From NCBI GenBank assembly GCA_964440095.1, contig CAYTPZ010000012.1, positions 1 to 49,166 on the forward strand: DNA of 49,166 nt, written 5' to 3'. The notes below the pieces were generated by a model that worked only from the letters and a program-made list of their open reading frames with translations, was not told the DNA's origin and did not search any database. Positions within the stretch are counted from its first letter, which is position 1. Each line of letters begins with the position of its first letter. Origin of the DNA: JACNKJ01 sp964440095. GTDB lineage: Bacteria; Krumholzibacteriota; Krumholzibacteriia; JACNKJ01. Of the stretch, positions 25,228 through 32,818 are shown one piece after another. The translations under genes were made by a program, and so were the position numbers.

Positions 25228-25367
25228 GGGATGAAAATTAGCGGGATTGTGGATGTTTGCCAAGGTATTAACTGAGGACTGGAGACTGGAGCCGCGATGA
25301 TTGCGTCGATGAGTCCCAGCAGGATCTTCCGATTAATCCGCCAGGCGGTTACAAGCTCCTCACGCAT
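25224..25367 (-). CDS. 47-residue ORF bridging aroC and aroK, possible DinB-family remnant
   Basis: On the minus strand an ATG at 25367 starts one base after the aroC stop, with AAGAGG upstream as a ribosome site. It reads MREELVTAWRINRKILLG, continues with LIDAI, and ends in a TGA overlapping the aroK ATG. The first 25 residues resemble the N-terminal helix of DinB-like proteins (a W-R-I-N then LxDAI pattern), from memory only. The remaining half is partly encoded by three heptamer units (25271-25291) and looks unrelated. It may be a truncated gene kept as a translational bridge. Confidence 0.45.
   Translation of the reverse strand: MREELVTAWRINRKILLGLIDAIIAAPVSSPQLIPWQTSTIPLIFIP
25271..25291. 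repeat. Three tandem heptamers ACTGAGG-ACTGGAG-ACTGGAG
   Basis: Three consecutive 7-base units related to those at 7270-7330. They lie in the gap between the aroC and aroK genes, within the 47-residue ORF. Confidence 0.75.
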
Positions 25368-25368
25368 G

Positions 25369-26559
25369 CTACCTCTTGGCGATCTGCCGCAGGTGACGCT
25401 TCCAGGCCGCCCTCAGATCTTTCAGAGTCACGGCGCCGAATTGTTCCAGAACGGCATCGGCCAAGATCAAGGCCGTCATGGCTTCGGCCACCACTCCCAT
25501 GGCCGCCACCGCCGCAGCATCGCTGCGCTCGCGAAGAGCTTTGACCTTGCGGCCGGTTTTCACGTCCACCGTATCCAGAGGCTGCATGAGGGTGCTGATG
25601 GGTTTCATGGCCGCGCGAATGAGCAGGGGCTGGCCGTTGCTCATGCCGCCCTCGAGTCCGCCCATGCGATTGCCGCTGCGAGCATATCGTCCTTGTTCTG
25701 CGGAGGTCTTTTTTCCCGCGGGCTTGATGCTGTCCATGACGCGGCTGCCGCGCATTGTGGCATTCTCGAAAGCCGGTCCGATCTCCATTCCCTTCACGGC
25801 AGGAATGGAAAGGATGGCCTGGGCCAGGCGCGCGTCCAGGCGACGATCCCAATGGGTGTAGGTGCCGATGCCGGCGGGCAGGCCGCGCACGATTACTTCT
25901 CCCACACCGCCGAGGGTATCGCCCTCGCCCCAGACGCCCTTGATGGTCTTGCGCATGCGATCGTAGCTTTCGCCGTCGGCCACATGCAGATCGTTGGAGG
26001 CCGCTTCCATTTCCATCTTGTCCATGTTGTCATAGTCTGGATGGCAACGCACGCCGCCGGTGAGCAAAGTGTGGCTGAAGAGCGTTACGCCCAGTTCGCC
26101 CAGCAAGATGCGCGCGATGGTTCCCGCGGCCACGCGCGCGGCGGTTTCCCGCGCCGAAGCCCGCTCGAGAATATTGCGAATATCCTCGGTGCCGGTTTTC
26201 AGGTAGCCCGCCAGATCCGCGTGGCCGGGACGCGGCTGTGTAACCACTTCGATTTTCTTCTTGGACTTGGGCATGGCCAAAGGGTCCATGCGGCCGATCC
26301 AGTTCACGTGATCCTTGTTGCCGATCCACATGGCGATAGGCCCGCCCAAAGTCACGCCGTGGCGCAGGCCGCCGCTGATACGCACGCGGTCGGTCTCTAT
26401 TTTCATGCGCCCGCCGCGGCCGTAGCCTTCCTGGCGCCGCGCCAGTTCAGCGTCGATAACCGCCGGATCGATCTTCAGGCCCATGGGCATTCCCTCGAGA
26501 ATGGCCGTGAGGCCCGGCCCGTGGGATTCGCCTGCGGTGAAAAAGTTCAGGTGCTTCAT
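25369..26559 (-). CDS. aroC: Chorismate synthase
   Basis: A 396-residue FMN-dependent lyase for the last shikimate-pathway step. It starts KHLNFFTAGESHGPGLTAI and shows RRQEGYGRGGRMKIE, the phosphate-binding RASARETAARVAAG, SNGQPLLIRAAMKPI and RSDAAAVAAMGVVAEAM. The ATG at 26559 follows AGGAG; a short in-frame extension to 26580 is unlikely. It is upstream of aroK with the small ORF between. Other shikimate genes are absent from the window. Confidence 0.97.
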   Translation of the reverse strand: MKHLNFFTAGESHGPGLTAILEGMPMGLKIDPAVIDAELARRQEGYGRGGRMKIETDRVRISGGLRHGVTLGGPIAMWIGNKDHVNWIGRMDPLAMPKSKKKIEVVTQPRPGHADLAGYLKTGTEDIRNILERASARETAARVAAGTIARILLGELGVTLFSHTLLTGGVRCHPDYDNMDKMEMEAASNDLHVADGESYDRMRKTIKGVWGEGDTLGGVGEVIVRGLPAGIGTYTHWDRRLDARLAQAILSIPAVKGMEIGPAFENATMRGSRVMDSIKPAGKKTSAEQGRYARSGNRMGGLEGGMSNGQPLLIRAAMKPISTLMQPLDTVDVKTGRKVKALRERSDAAAVAAMGVVAEAMTALILADAVLEQFGAVTLKDLRAAWKRHLRQIAKR

Positions 26560-26605
26560 GGCAACTCCTAAGATCAGCAATAATCAGTGTTTCGACGCAA
26601 CAGCT

Positions 26606-28429
26606 CTAGTTGTACAAGACCCAATCCACGCCCAGCGTAATCTCGCGACCCGGCATGGGATAGCCCTCAATTTCCTCGCCGCCACGATGCAAAAGGTCAC
26701 GCATGCGCCACCAGAGGCGCCCGTCGAGAATGCGAAGCTCCGCGGTAAGATCCCAGGTGACCAGGGTCTCGGCCGCATCCCCCCAGCGAATCTCCACCGG
26801 CGAGTAGATGCGCCAGTGCCCGTCTCCCTCGGCGATACTGCGCAAGTAGTCAAAGCCCATACGGGCTCTGTTTGGATAACGCAAACCCGTGGACGCATCT
26901 TCCCCAAAAGCGCTTTCCAGGGTCAAGCTACCCTCAAGTGATCCAGGGGGCCGAGAGCGACCACCGCCAAGCATGGCGAAAAAGGTATCGAGGGTCCAGT
27001 CCATCCAGCGGGCAGGTCGCTTCACTCGAGCGCGGCCCGAGAAATTCAGAGAGCCGCCCGAGCTGTGGGGCGACTGAACCCAGGTGGAGTTTTCCGTGTC
27101 CAAGGTCCAGACCTCACCGGCACCATGGCCGAGCAGGCCCAGGTTCCAACTCCAGCTTTGGGCATAGGCGCCTAAACTCAATCCGCCCCGCAGGAAGTCA
27201 CGGGCGCTGCCCTCTCCCGGCGCAATGACCCTACCCGGCCACAAGACTTCCGTGTCGAGTCGATCATAGGCCCAGGCTTCCTGCTGTCGCCCTCCCGTTG
27301 CGAAAAGCTCTACGCGCATGGGCCTATTTCTGAACGGTCTCGAAAGATTCAGCTGATACTGGTAACCCGCTTCGCTGCCCGCTTCCTTATCGAAACGCAG
27401 CCCCGCCGAAGGCATAAAGCCGAGGGCGCGTGGAAGCTCCCATTTCAAAGCGCCATAAGCGCCGCCCACTTCATCCAAAAGTGGAAGCTCACCGTTTTCC
27501 TTCCAGGACGGATCCCACCAGTGGCCCCCAGCGAAAGCTGCAAGGCTATTGATCCCCAACAGCCCTTTTCGCTTTGCCCAGCGAAGTTCAAATCCCAACG
27601 CGCCCGACCGGCTCAACTTGGAGTTGTGATCGATACTGCCCTGGGCGAAGAGAAACTCGCCGAAGGGAGTTTCCGGTGCGGCCAAAGTGAAACGATAGAG
27701 TTGGCCAACATGATTGTCGCTGGAACCGCCCGATAGCGCGAAGGACGCGTCGGACTGCAGCAGTTGAAAACTCATGGGGCCGGCCGCGCCGCCGTGGAGA
27801 TCCAGGCGTGTAATCAAGGAGCGCCACTGGCTGCTGGAGACTTCGGGATAGGTCCCTCCCTCTCCCGTTCTCTCGGAGAAGGTGGACAGGGATCGATCAT
27901 AGCTGTCCAGGGCAATGGCCAGGGCTAATCCACCCGGCGGCGTTTCCACGGAAAAGCGAGTGGTCCAAGGTTCGCCGATCATAAGTGGACAGATGTGGAA
28001 GTTTGCCCGCGCGTTGCGACCACCATGTCTGCGCGTCATCACTCGCAGCACACCCGATGCGCCGGCCGATCCAAATTCCAAGGTGGAAGGTCGACGGGAA
28101 AACTCTAGTCGGTCAATGAGCGCCAGGGGAATGTGAGGTACCTGGTTTTCGCCGGTCCAAGGATCGCGAGCGGGATAGCCGTCCACCACGATGAGAATTT
28201 CATCCATGGGCCACGGACCGGATGTGGCGCGAAAGGGAAGTGCGGCGCCGCCGAAGCTCTCCACGCGCATGAGAGGCGATTCGCGCAGCAATTCTTCCAA
28301 GGTGTTTGCATGAAGCACGCGCAGCGTTTCGCCTTCCATAACCCAGGAAGCGGGATCAGGGATTTCCTCCCCTACTTCAAGTGCCCAGGTCATGCCGGCG
28401 ATCAGAAGAAGAATGAGGGTGAGTCTCAT
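26606..28429 (-). CDS. TonB-dependent-receptor-like outer membrane protein (plug and short barrel)
   Basis: A 607-residue protein with a signal peptide (hydrophobic 3-15, TWA cleavage). Residues about 35-135 match a TonB-receptor plug: LEELLRESPLMRVESFGG, ILIVVDGYPARDPWTG, IPLALIDRLEFSRRPS and GASGVLRVMTRR. The rest alternates polar and aromatic residues as in a beta barrel, with WxLRM-type strands and an ending GVDWVLYN. At about 470 residues the barrel is shorter than in classic siderophore receptors. I see no clear TonB box. Its ATG overlaps the stop of an ECF-type S-component gene, so it probably imports the same vitamin-like substrate. The substrate is unknown. Confidence 0.78.
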   Translation of the reverse strand: MRLTLILLLIAGMTWALEVGEEIPDPASWVMEGETLRVLHANTLEELLRESPLMRVESFGGAALPFRATSGPWPMDEILIVVDGYPARDPWTGENQVPHIPLALIDRLEFSRRPSTLEFGSAGASGVLRVMTRRHGGRNARANFHICPLMIGEPWTTRFSVETPPGGLALAIALDSYDRSLSTFSERTGEGGTYPEVSSSQWRSLITRLDLHGGAAGPMSFQLLQSDASFALSGGSSDNHVGQLYRFTLAAPETPFGEFLFAQGSIDHNSKLSRSGALGFELRWAKRKGLLGINSLAAFAGGHWWDPSWKENGELPLLDEVGGAYGALKWELPRALGFMPSAGLRFDKEAGSEAGYQYQLNLSRPFRNRPMRVELFATGGRQQEAWAYDRLDTEVLWPGRVIAPGEGSARDFLRGGLSLGAYAQSWSWNLGLLGHGAGEVWTLDTENSTWVQSPHSSGGSLNFSGRARVKRPARWMDWTLDTFFAMLGGGRSRPPGSLEGSLTLESAFGEDASTGLRYPNRARMGFDYLRSIAEGDGHWRIYSPVEIRWGDAAETLVTWDLTAELRILDGRLWWRMRDLLHRGGEEIEGYPMPGREITLGVDWVLYN

Positions 28430-28986
28430 CGGCCGCTCCGGGCTTCTAGGCGCCTAAGCTGCTGAACCATGGGCGCGAGGGCAGTGAGGAAAACGATTAG
28501 GTTGAAGATGAATCCCCAGCTGGTCATGAGAAGTCCCAATGCAACCCAACCCTGCCAGTTCCCACCCGAGCTCACGGCGAAGGCTAGCGTGGGAAAAATG
28601 GGCAGGGCCAAAGCCGCCAGGGCCGCGAATGGCATCAGCAGAATTCGACCACTGATACCCTGCATCCGAGTGGGCGGCATGACTCGCGCGAAGACCGATC
28701 CCAAACATGATATGAAGATACCCGCCAACAACTGAGCCGCCAGCAAGGGAGGGAAAACAAAACTGGAACCATAGGGATTCATGCCGAAGTAGAGCAGCAC
28801 CGCCAGGACGGAGGCGGCCATGCCGGCGGCAAAGCCCAGGGCGTATCCGGCCATGAACAGGCTGAAGGTCACCAGTTCAATGTTCGGGATGGGTGAGAAG
28901 AGAAAGCCCAAGGCGGCGGCGAGGGCTGCGAAGAGCGCAACGCGAGCAGGCCGGCGCATGGGTAGATCTGCGGTGAGGGTCATCAT
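28426..28986 (-). CDS. ECF-transporter S-component-like membrane protein
   Basis: A 186-residue protein with five to six hydrophobic segments. The stretch FSPIPNIELVTFSLFMAGYALG, read in parts, with AVLLYFGMNPYGSSFVFPPLLAAQ, resembles S-components of energy-coupling factor transporters that bind vitamins or metals. The AxxxA motif for T-component docking is plausible in the first segments but not decisive. ATP-binding and T subunits are not in the window, fitting shared-module (group II) ECF systems. The start could be the ATG at 28986 or the next codon; neither has a strong ribosome site. It overlaps the outer-membrane gene by four bases. Confidence 0.7.
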   Translation of the reverse strand: MMTLTADLPMRRPARVALFAALAAALGFLFSPIPNIELVTFSLFMAGYALGFAAGMAASVLAVLLYFGMNPYGSSFVFPPLLAAQLLAGIFISCLGSVFARVMPPTRMQGISGRILLMPFAALAALALPIFPTLAFAVSSGGNWQGWVALGLLMTSWGFIFNLIVFLTALAPMVQQLRRLEARSGR

Positions 28987-29017
28987 AGGGCGAAGCTAGA
29001 GCAGGCGCTGGCTTTGG

Positions 29018-29833
29018 TCAAGAACGGGGACGGCGCGCCTTGAGCGCTTCGAGGGTTTCCGCGCTCACGCCGCAGCTACCAAGGATCTTGGCTGTGTGCC
29101 CGGGGGCGTGGAAATCGCTGCCACCGGTGGCCACCAAACCCAGTTCCCCAGCCAGGGCACGGAGTTCGGCCCGCTGCCAGAGGCTCTGGGAGGGATGATC
29201 CACCTCAAGGCCCGCCAAGCCCAGATCCAGAAAACGGGGCAGCACCTTTTTGTAGTCCACCAAGCTGGGATGAGCCATGACCGGCACCGCGCCGAATTGC
29301 CAAAGCAGGTTCATGCCCCGCTCGGCATCCATGAGGCTCTTGGGCTCATAGGCCGGGCCATCATTGCCAATATAAAGGTCGAAAGCGGCCTGATTGCTTC
29401 CCACATGGCCCGCCTCCACCATAGCCGCAGCCACATGTGGGCGCCCAAGCTCGCCGCCGCCGGCAAAGCGGAGCACGGCTTCCATGTCGATGGGCTTGCC
29501 GATGGTTTCGAGCTTGGCCACCATTCTCTCGGCCCTCTGCTTTCGCATCTCGCTGATCTCGGAAAGAATCGTGCGTAGCTCGGGCACCGGCTGGATGAAG
29601 TAGCCCAGCATGTGCACATCCTGGTCACCCTCCTGAATGGAAAGCTCGATGCCATTGATGAACTCGAGCCCCTCGGCTTCGGCCAGTTGTCGGGTCTCAT
29701 CCAAACCCTCGACCGTGTCGTGATCGGTGAGGGCGATACCGTTCACCCCCACCTCCACCGCCAACTTCACAAGTTGAACAGGGCTGAAGGCGCCGTCGGA
29801 GGCGGTGCTGTGCATGTGCAGGTCGTAGCGCAA
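29018..29833 (-). CDS. PHP-domain phosphoesterase
   Basis: A 271-residue protein of the polymerase-and-histidinol-phosphatase superfamily close to YciV/RNase AM. Metal ligands are visible: DLHMHSTASDG (H6, H8), ALTDHDT (D37-D39), NGIELS (Glu), MAHPSLVDY and the late GGSDFHAPGH. E. coli YciV removes nucleotides 5'-3' from short RNAs, including rRNA ends; that role here is by family only. The start codon is TTG (29833-29831), fixed by the conserved N-terminus and an AAAGG six bases before it. It lies 11 bases after hutI. Confidence 0.9.
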   Translation of the reverse strand: MRYDLHMHSTASDGAFSPVQLVKLAVEVGVNGIALTDHDTVEGLDETRQLAEAEGLEFINGIELSIQEGDQDVHMLGYFIQPVPELRTILSEISEMRKQRAERMVAKLETIGKPIDMEAVLRFAGGGELGRPHVAAAMVEAGHVGSNQAAFDLYIGNDGPAYEPKSLMDAERGMNLLWQFGAVPVMAHPSLVDYKKVLPRFLDLGLAGLEVDHPSQSLWQRAELRALAGELGLVATGGSDFHAPGHTAKILGSCGVSAETLEALKARRPRS

Positions 29834-29844
29834 AAGATGCCTTT

Positions 29845-31134
29845 CTATGAGTGATCCCGAAGTTCTTCGGTCCTGTACTTCACTTCTTCCCCGCTTGTGA
29901 ACACGCGCGCCACCGAGGGGAATCCCATGTGATAGGGAAGCTCGCGATAGTCTGCCGCGTCGTGAATGAGCAGGTCGGCGCGCTTGCCTGCCACGAGGCT
30001 GCCGGCATTTTCACCTTCACCGCAGGCCCATGCCGCATTGTGCGTGGCGGCAGTAAGAGCTTCGGCGGGAGTGAGTTTTAGCGCGCTGCAGGCCAGGGAG
30101 AGTACAAATCCCATGGATTCGCAGGCCGAGCTGCCCGGATTGAAATCTGTAGCCAGGGCCGGAGCCACGCCGGCCTCGATCATTTCCCGCGCGGGTGCAA
30201 ACTCGGTAGTTGCGAGACCTAGGCTGGTGGCTGGCAGAAGCACGGCCACCGTGTCGCTGGCGGCCAGAGCGGCCATGTCGCCAGCCGCCATGACAATGAG
30301 ATGATCCGCACTCACGGCGCCCATCTCCGCCGCCAGTGCCGCGCCGCCGTATCCGGCTTCGATCTCATCGGCGTGAATCTTGAGGCCCAATCCTGCATCC
30401 TTCGCTGCCGCGAGAATGAGCCTGCTCTCTTCCAGGGTGAAAACCGTGGGCTCGCAAAAGACATCCACGAATCGAGTAATGCCCTGGGCCGCAGCCTTGG
30501 GTATCCAGTCCTTGCAAATCTCGTCGATATACATGCGCCGGCTCTCACCACGATGCTCGGCGGGAATCTCGTGAGCCCCAAGGAAGGTGGGCACCAACTT
30601 GGTCGGCGATTCGCCTACAAGGCGCTCGATGAGGAGCATAGCCCTCAACTCTTCCTCGATGGATAGCCCGTAACCACTTTTTACTTCGATAGTTGTAGAG
30701 CCGGCCATCAGCATTCGCTTTAGGCGGGGACGACTGAGGTCCAGCAGTTCGGCATCATCCCGCTCACGGAAATCGCGCACGCTGGCGTGAATGCCTCCAC
30801 CAGCCGCTGCGATCTCGGTGTAAGGACGTCCCGCCACGCGCATGGCGTATTCGCCGGCGCGGTAGCGTCCGAAAAGAGCATGGGTGTGAGGATCCACGAA
30901 ACCCGGCGTCACCAAAGCACCGCTTGCGTCAACTTCCCGAGCGTCCGAGTCCAATTCAAGCTGGGGAAGCAGCGTATCTTCCTGCCCGGCCGCCACGATC
31001 TTGCCCTGGAACGCGGCCACGCAAGCACCTTCCACCAGACCGATGTCCGCCAGTGCCTCGCCACGCCGAGGGCCCTCCGGCCCGACCATGCTTACGAGTT
31101 GCCCCGCGTTTCGCAGCAGAAAGTCCGCACGCAT
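29845..31134 (-). CDS. hutI: Imidazolonepropionase
   Basis: A 429-residue amidohydrolase cleaving 4-imidazolone-5-propionate to formiminoglutamate in histidine breakdown. Metal-site HxH is H83 and H85 in GFVDPHTHALFGRYR; other signatures are GRPYTEIAAAGGGIHASV, TIEVKSGYGLS, FLGAHEIPAEHRG, KIHADEIEAGYGGAALA and ATDFNPGSSACESM. It overlaps hutU by one base. hutH and a formiminoglutamate hydrolase are not in the window. Confidence 0.96.
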   Translation of the reverse strand: MRADFLLRNAGQLVSMVGPEGPRRGEALADIGLVEGACVAAFQGKIVAAGQEDTLLPQLELDSDAREVDASGALVTPGFVDPHTHALFGRYRAGEYAMRVAGRPYTEIAAAGGGIHASVRDFRERDDAELLDLSRPRLKRMLMAGSTTIEVKSGYGLSIEEELRAMLLIERLVGESPTKLVPTFLGAHEIPAEHRGESRRMYIDEICKDWIPKAAAQGITRFVDVFCEPTVFTLEESRLILAAAKDAGLGLKIHADEIEAGYGGAALAAEMGAVSADHLIVMAAGDMAALAASDTVAVLLPATSLGLATTEFAPAREMIEAGVAPALATDFNPGSSACESMGFVLSLACSALKLTPAEALTAATHNAAWACGEGENAGSLVAGKRADLLIHDAADYRELPYHMGFPSVARVFTSGEEVKYRTEELRDHS

Positions 31135-32810
31135 CAGTCCTCCAGCATGGGGATCTGCACTCCCCGTTCCTTGGCCACTTGAATGGCCCGTTCGTAACCG
31201 GCGTCGGCATGGCGCATGACGCCTGTTCCCGGATCGCCGGTGAGCACGCGGGAGAGGCGCTCCTTCGCTTCAGGCGTTCCGTCAGCCATGATGACCATGC
31301 CCGAATGAATGCTATTGCCGATGCCCACGCCCCCGCCGTGATGCAGGCTCACCCAGGTGACACCGTTGACGGCGTTGAGCAAGGCATTGAGCAGAGGCCA
31401 ATCGGCAATCGCGTCGCTACCGTCCTTCATGCCCTCGGTTTCTCGATATGGACTCGCCACCGATCCGCTATCCAAATGATCGCGACCGATCACGATGGGA
31501 GCCGTGACTTCACCCGAAGCGACCAGCTCGTTGAAGGCCAGGCCGGCCTTCTCGCGCTCTCCATAACCCAGCCAGCAAATGCGACTTGGCAAACCCTGTA
31601 AATGAACCTTCTCGCGGGCCATGCGAATCCAGCGGGCCAGGGCTTCATCATCGGGGAAAAGTTCGAGAATCTTCTCATCGGTTTTACGAAGGTCTTCGGG
31701 ATCACCCGAGAGCACGGCCCAGCGGAAGGGGCCCTTGCCTTCACAGAACAGAGGCCGGACAAAGGCCGGCACGAATCCCGGGAAATCGAAGGCCTTCTCT
31801 TCGCCGCCCTTCACGGCGCCGCCACGAAGATTGTTTCCATAGTCGAAAGTGATGGATCCGCGTTCCTGCAAGGTCAACATAGCGCGCACCTGATCGGCCA
31901 TAGAGGCGTATGCGCGCTTTACATGTTCATCGGGATCGCTCTGGCGCATTGCGATGGATTCGGCCAGGCTCATTCCGGAAGGCACATATCCATTAAGAGG
32001 ATCGTGAGCACTGGTCTGGTCGGTGACCAGATCAGGCGTGATGCCGCGCTCAACCAGGGCCGGGAAGACTTCAGCCACATTGCCGAGCAACCCCACCGAC
32101 AGGGCTTTACCCGCGGCCTTGGCTTCGTCGCAAAGGCGCAGAGCTTCGTCGAGATCGGTGGCTTTCACATCGCAGTAACGATGCTCGATGCGCCGATCGA
32201 TGCGATCCTCGTCCACTTCCACCACCAGGGCCACGCCTTCGTTCATGGTCACGGCCAGGGGCTGGGCGCCGCCCATGCCGCCCAGTCCACCGGTGAGGGT
32301 AAGGGTACCCTTGAGCGTTCCGCCAAAGTGCTGCTTGGCCGCCTCGGCCAGGGTTTCATAGGTGCCCTGCAAAATGCCCTGGGTTCCGATGTAGATCCAC
32401 GAGCCGGCCGTCATCTGGCCGTACATCATGAGCCCCTGTTTCTCAAGCTCCCAGAATTTCTCCAGGGTGGCCCATGCCGGCACCAACTGACTATTCACGA
32501 TGAGTACGCGCGGTGCATCTTCATGGGTACGAAACACGCCCACGGGTTTGCCAGATTGCACGAGCAAGGTGTGATCATTCTCAAGTTCAAGCAGACTTTT
32601 CACAATGGCCTCGAAGGCCTCCTGGTTACGCGCTGCCTTCCCACGACCGCCGTAGACAACGAGTTCCTCAGGAATCTCGGCCACTTCAGGGTCTAGGTTG
32701 TTCATGAGCATTCGCAGGGCGGCTTCTTGTGCCCATCCCTTGCAATGGAGTTCAGTGCCGCGTGGCGCACGAACCTTTCCGGGCCTAAGATCCAGTTGAT
32801 CGGTATTCAT
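31134..32810 (-). CDS. hutU: Urocanate hydratase
   Basis: A 558-residue enzyme turning urocanate into imidazolonepropionate with tightly bound NAD. It starts with NTDQLDLRPGKVRAPRG, followed by the ELHCKGWAQEAALRML segment, and has MYGQMTAGSWIYIGTQGILQ in family position, the dinucleotide motif GGLGGMGGAQP, DQTSAHDPLNGYVP and the late VNGVTWVSLHHGGGVGIG. The ATG at 32810 follows GAGAGG and matches the family N-terminus. It lies eight bases after the helicase gene and runs directly into hutI. Confidence 0.97.
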   Translation of the reverse strand: MNTDQLDLRPGKVRAPRGTELHCKGWAQEAALRMLMNNLDPEVAEIPEELVVYGGRGKAARNQEAFEAIVKSLLELENDHTLLVQSGKPVGVFRTHEDAPRVLIVNSQLVPAWATLEKFWELEKQGLMMYGQMTAGSWIYIGTQGILQGTYETLAEAAKQHFGGTLKGTLTLTGGLGGMGGAQPLAVTMNEGVALVVEVDEDRIDRRIEHRYCDVKATDLDEALRLCDEAKAAGKALSVGLLGNVAEVFPALVERGITPDLVTDQTSAHDPLNGYVPSGMSLAESIAMRQSDPDEHVKRAYASMADQVRAMLTLQERGSITFDYGNNLRGGAVKGGEEKAFDFPGFVPAFVRPLFCEGKGPFRWAVLSGDPEDLRKTDEKILELFPDDEALARWIRMAREKVHLQGLPSRICWLGYGEREKAGLAFNELVASGEVTAPIVIGRDHLDSGSVASPYRETEGMKDGSDAIADWPLLNALLNAVNGVTWVSLHHGGGVGIGNSIHSGMVIMADGTPEAKERLSRVLTGDPGTGVMRHADAGYERAIQVAKERGVQIPMLED

Positions 32811-32818
32811 GGTTCCTC

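Noticed and set aside
25297..26571. 424-codon plus-strand frame
   Set aside because: It is an exact antisense shadow of aroC, caused by GC-rich codon bias.
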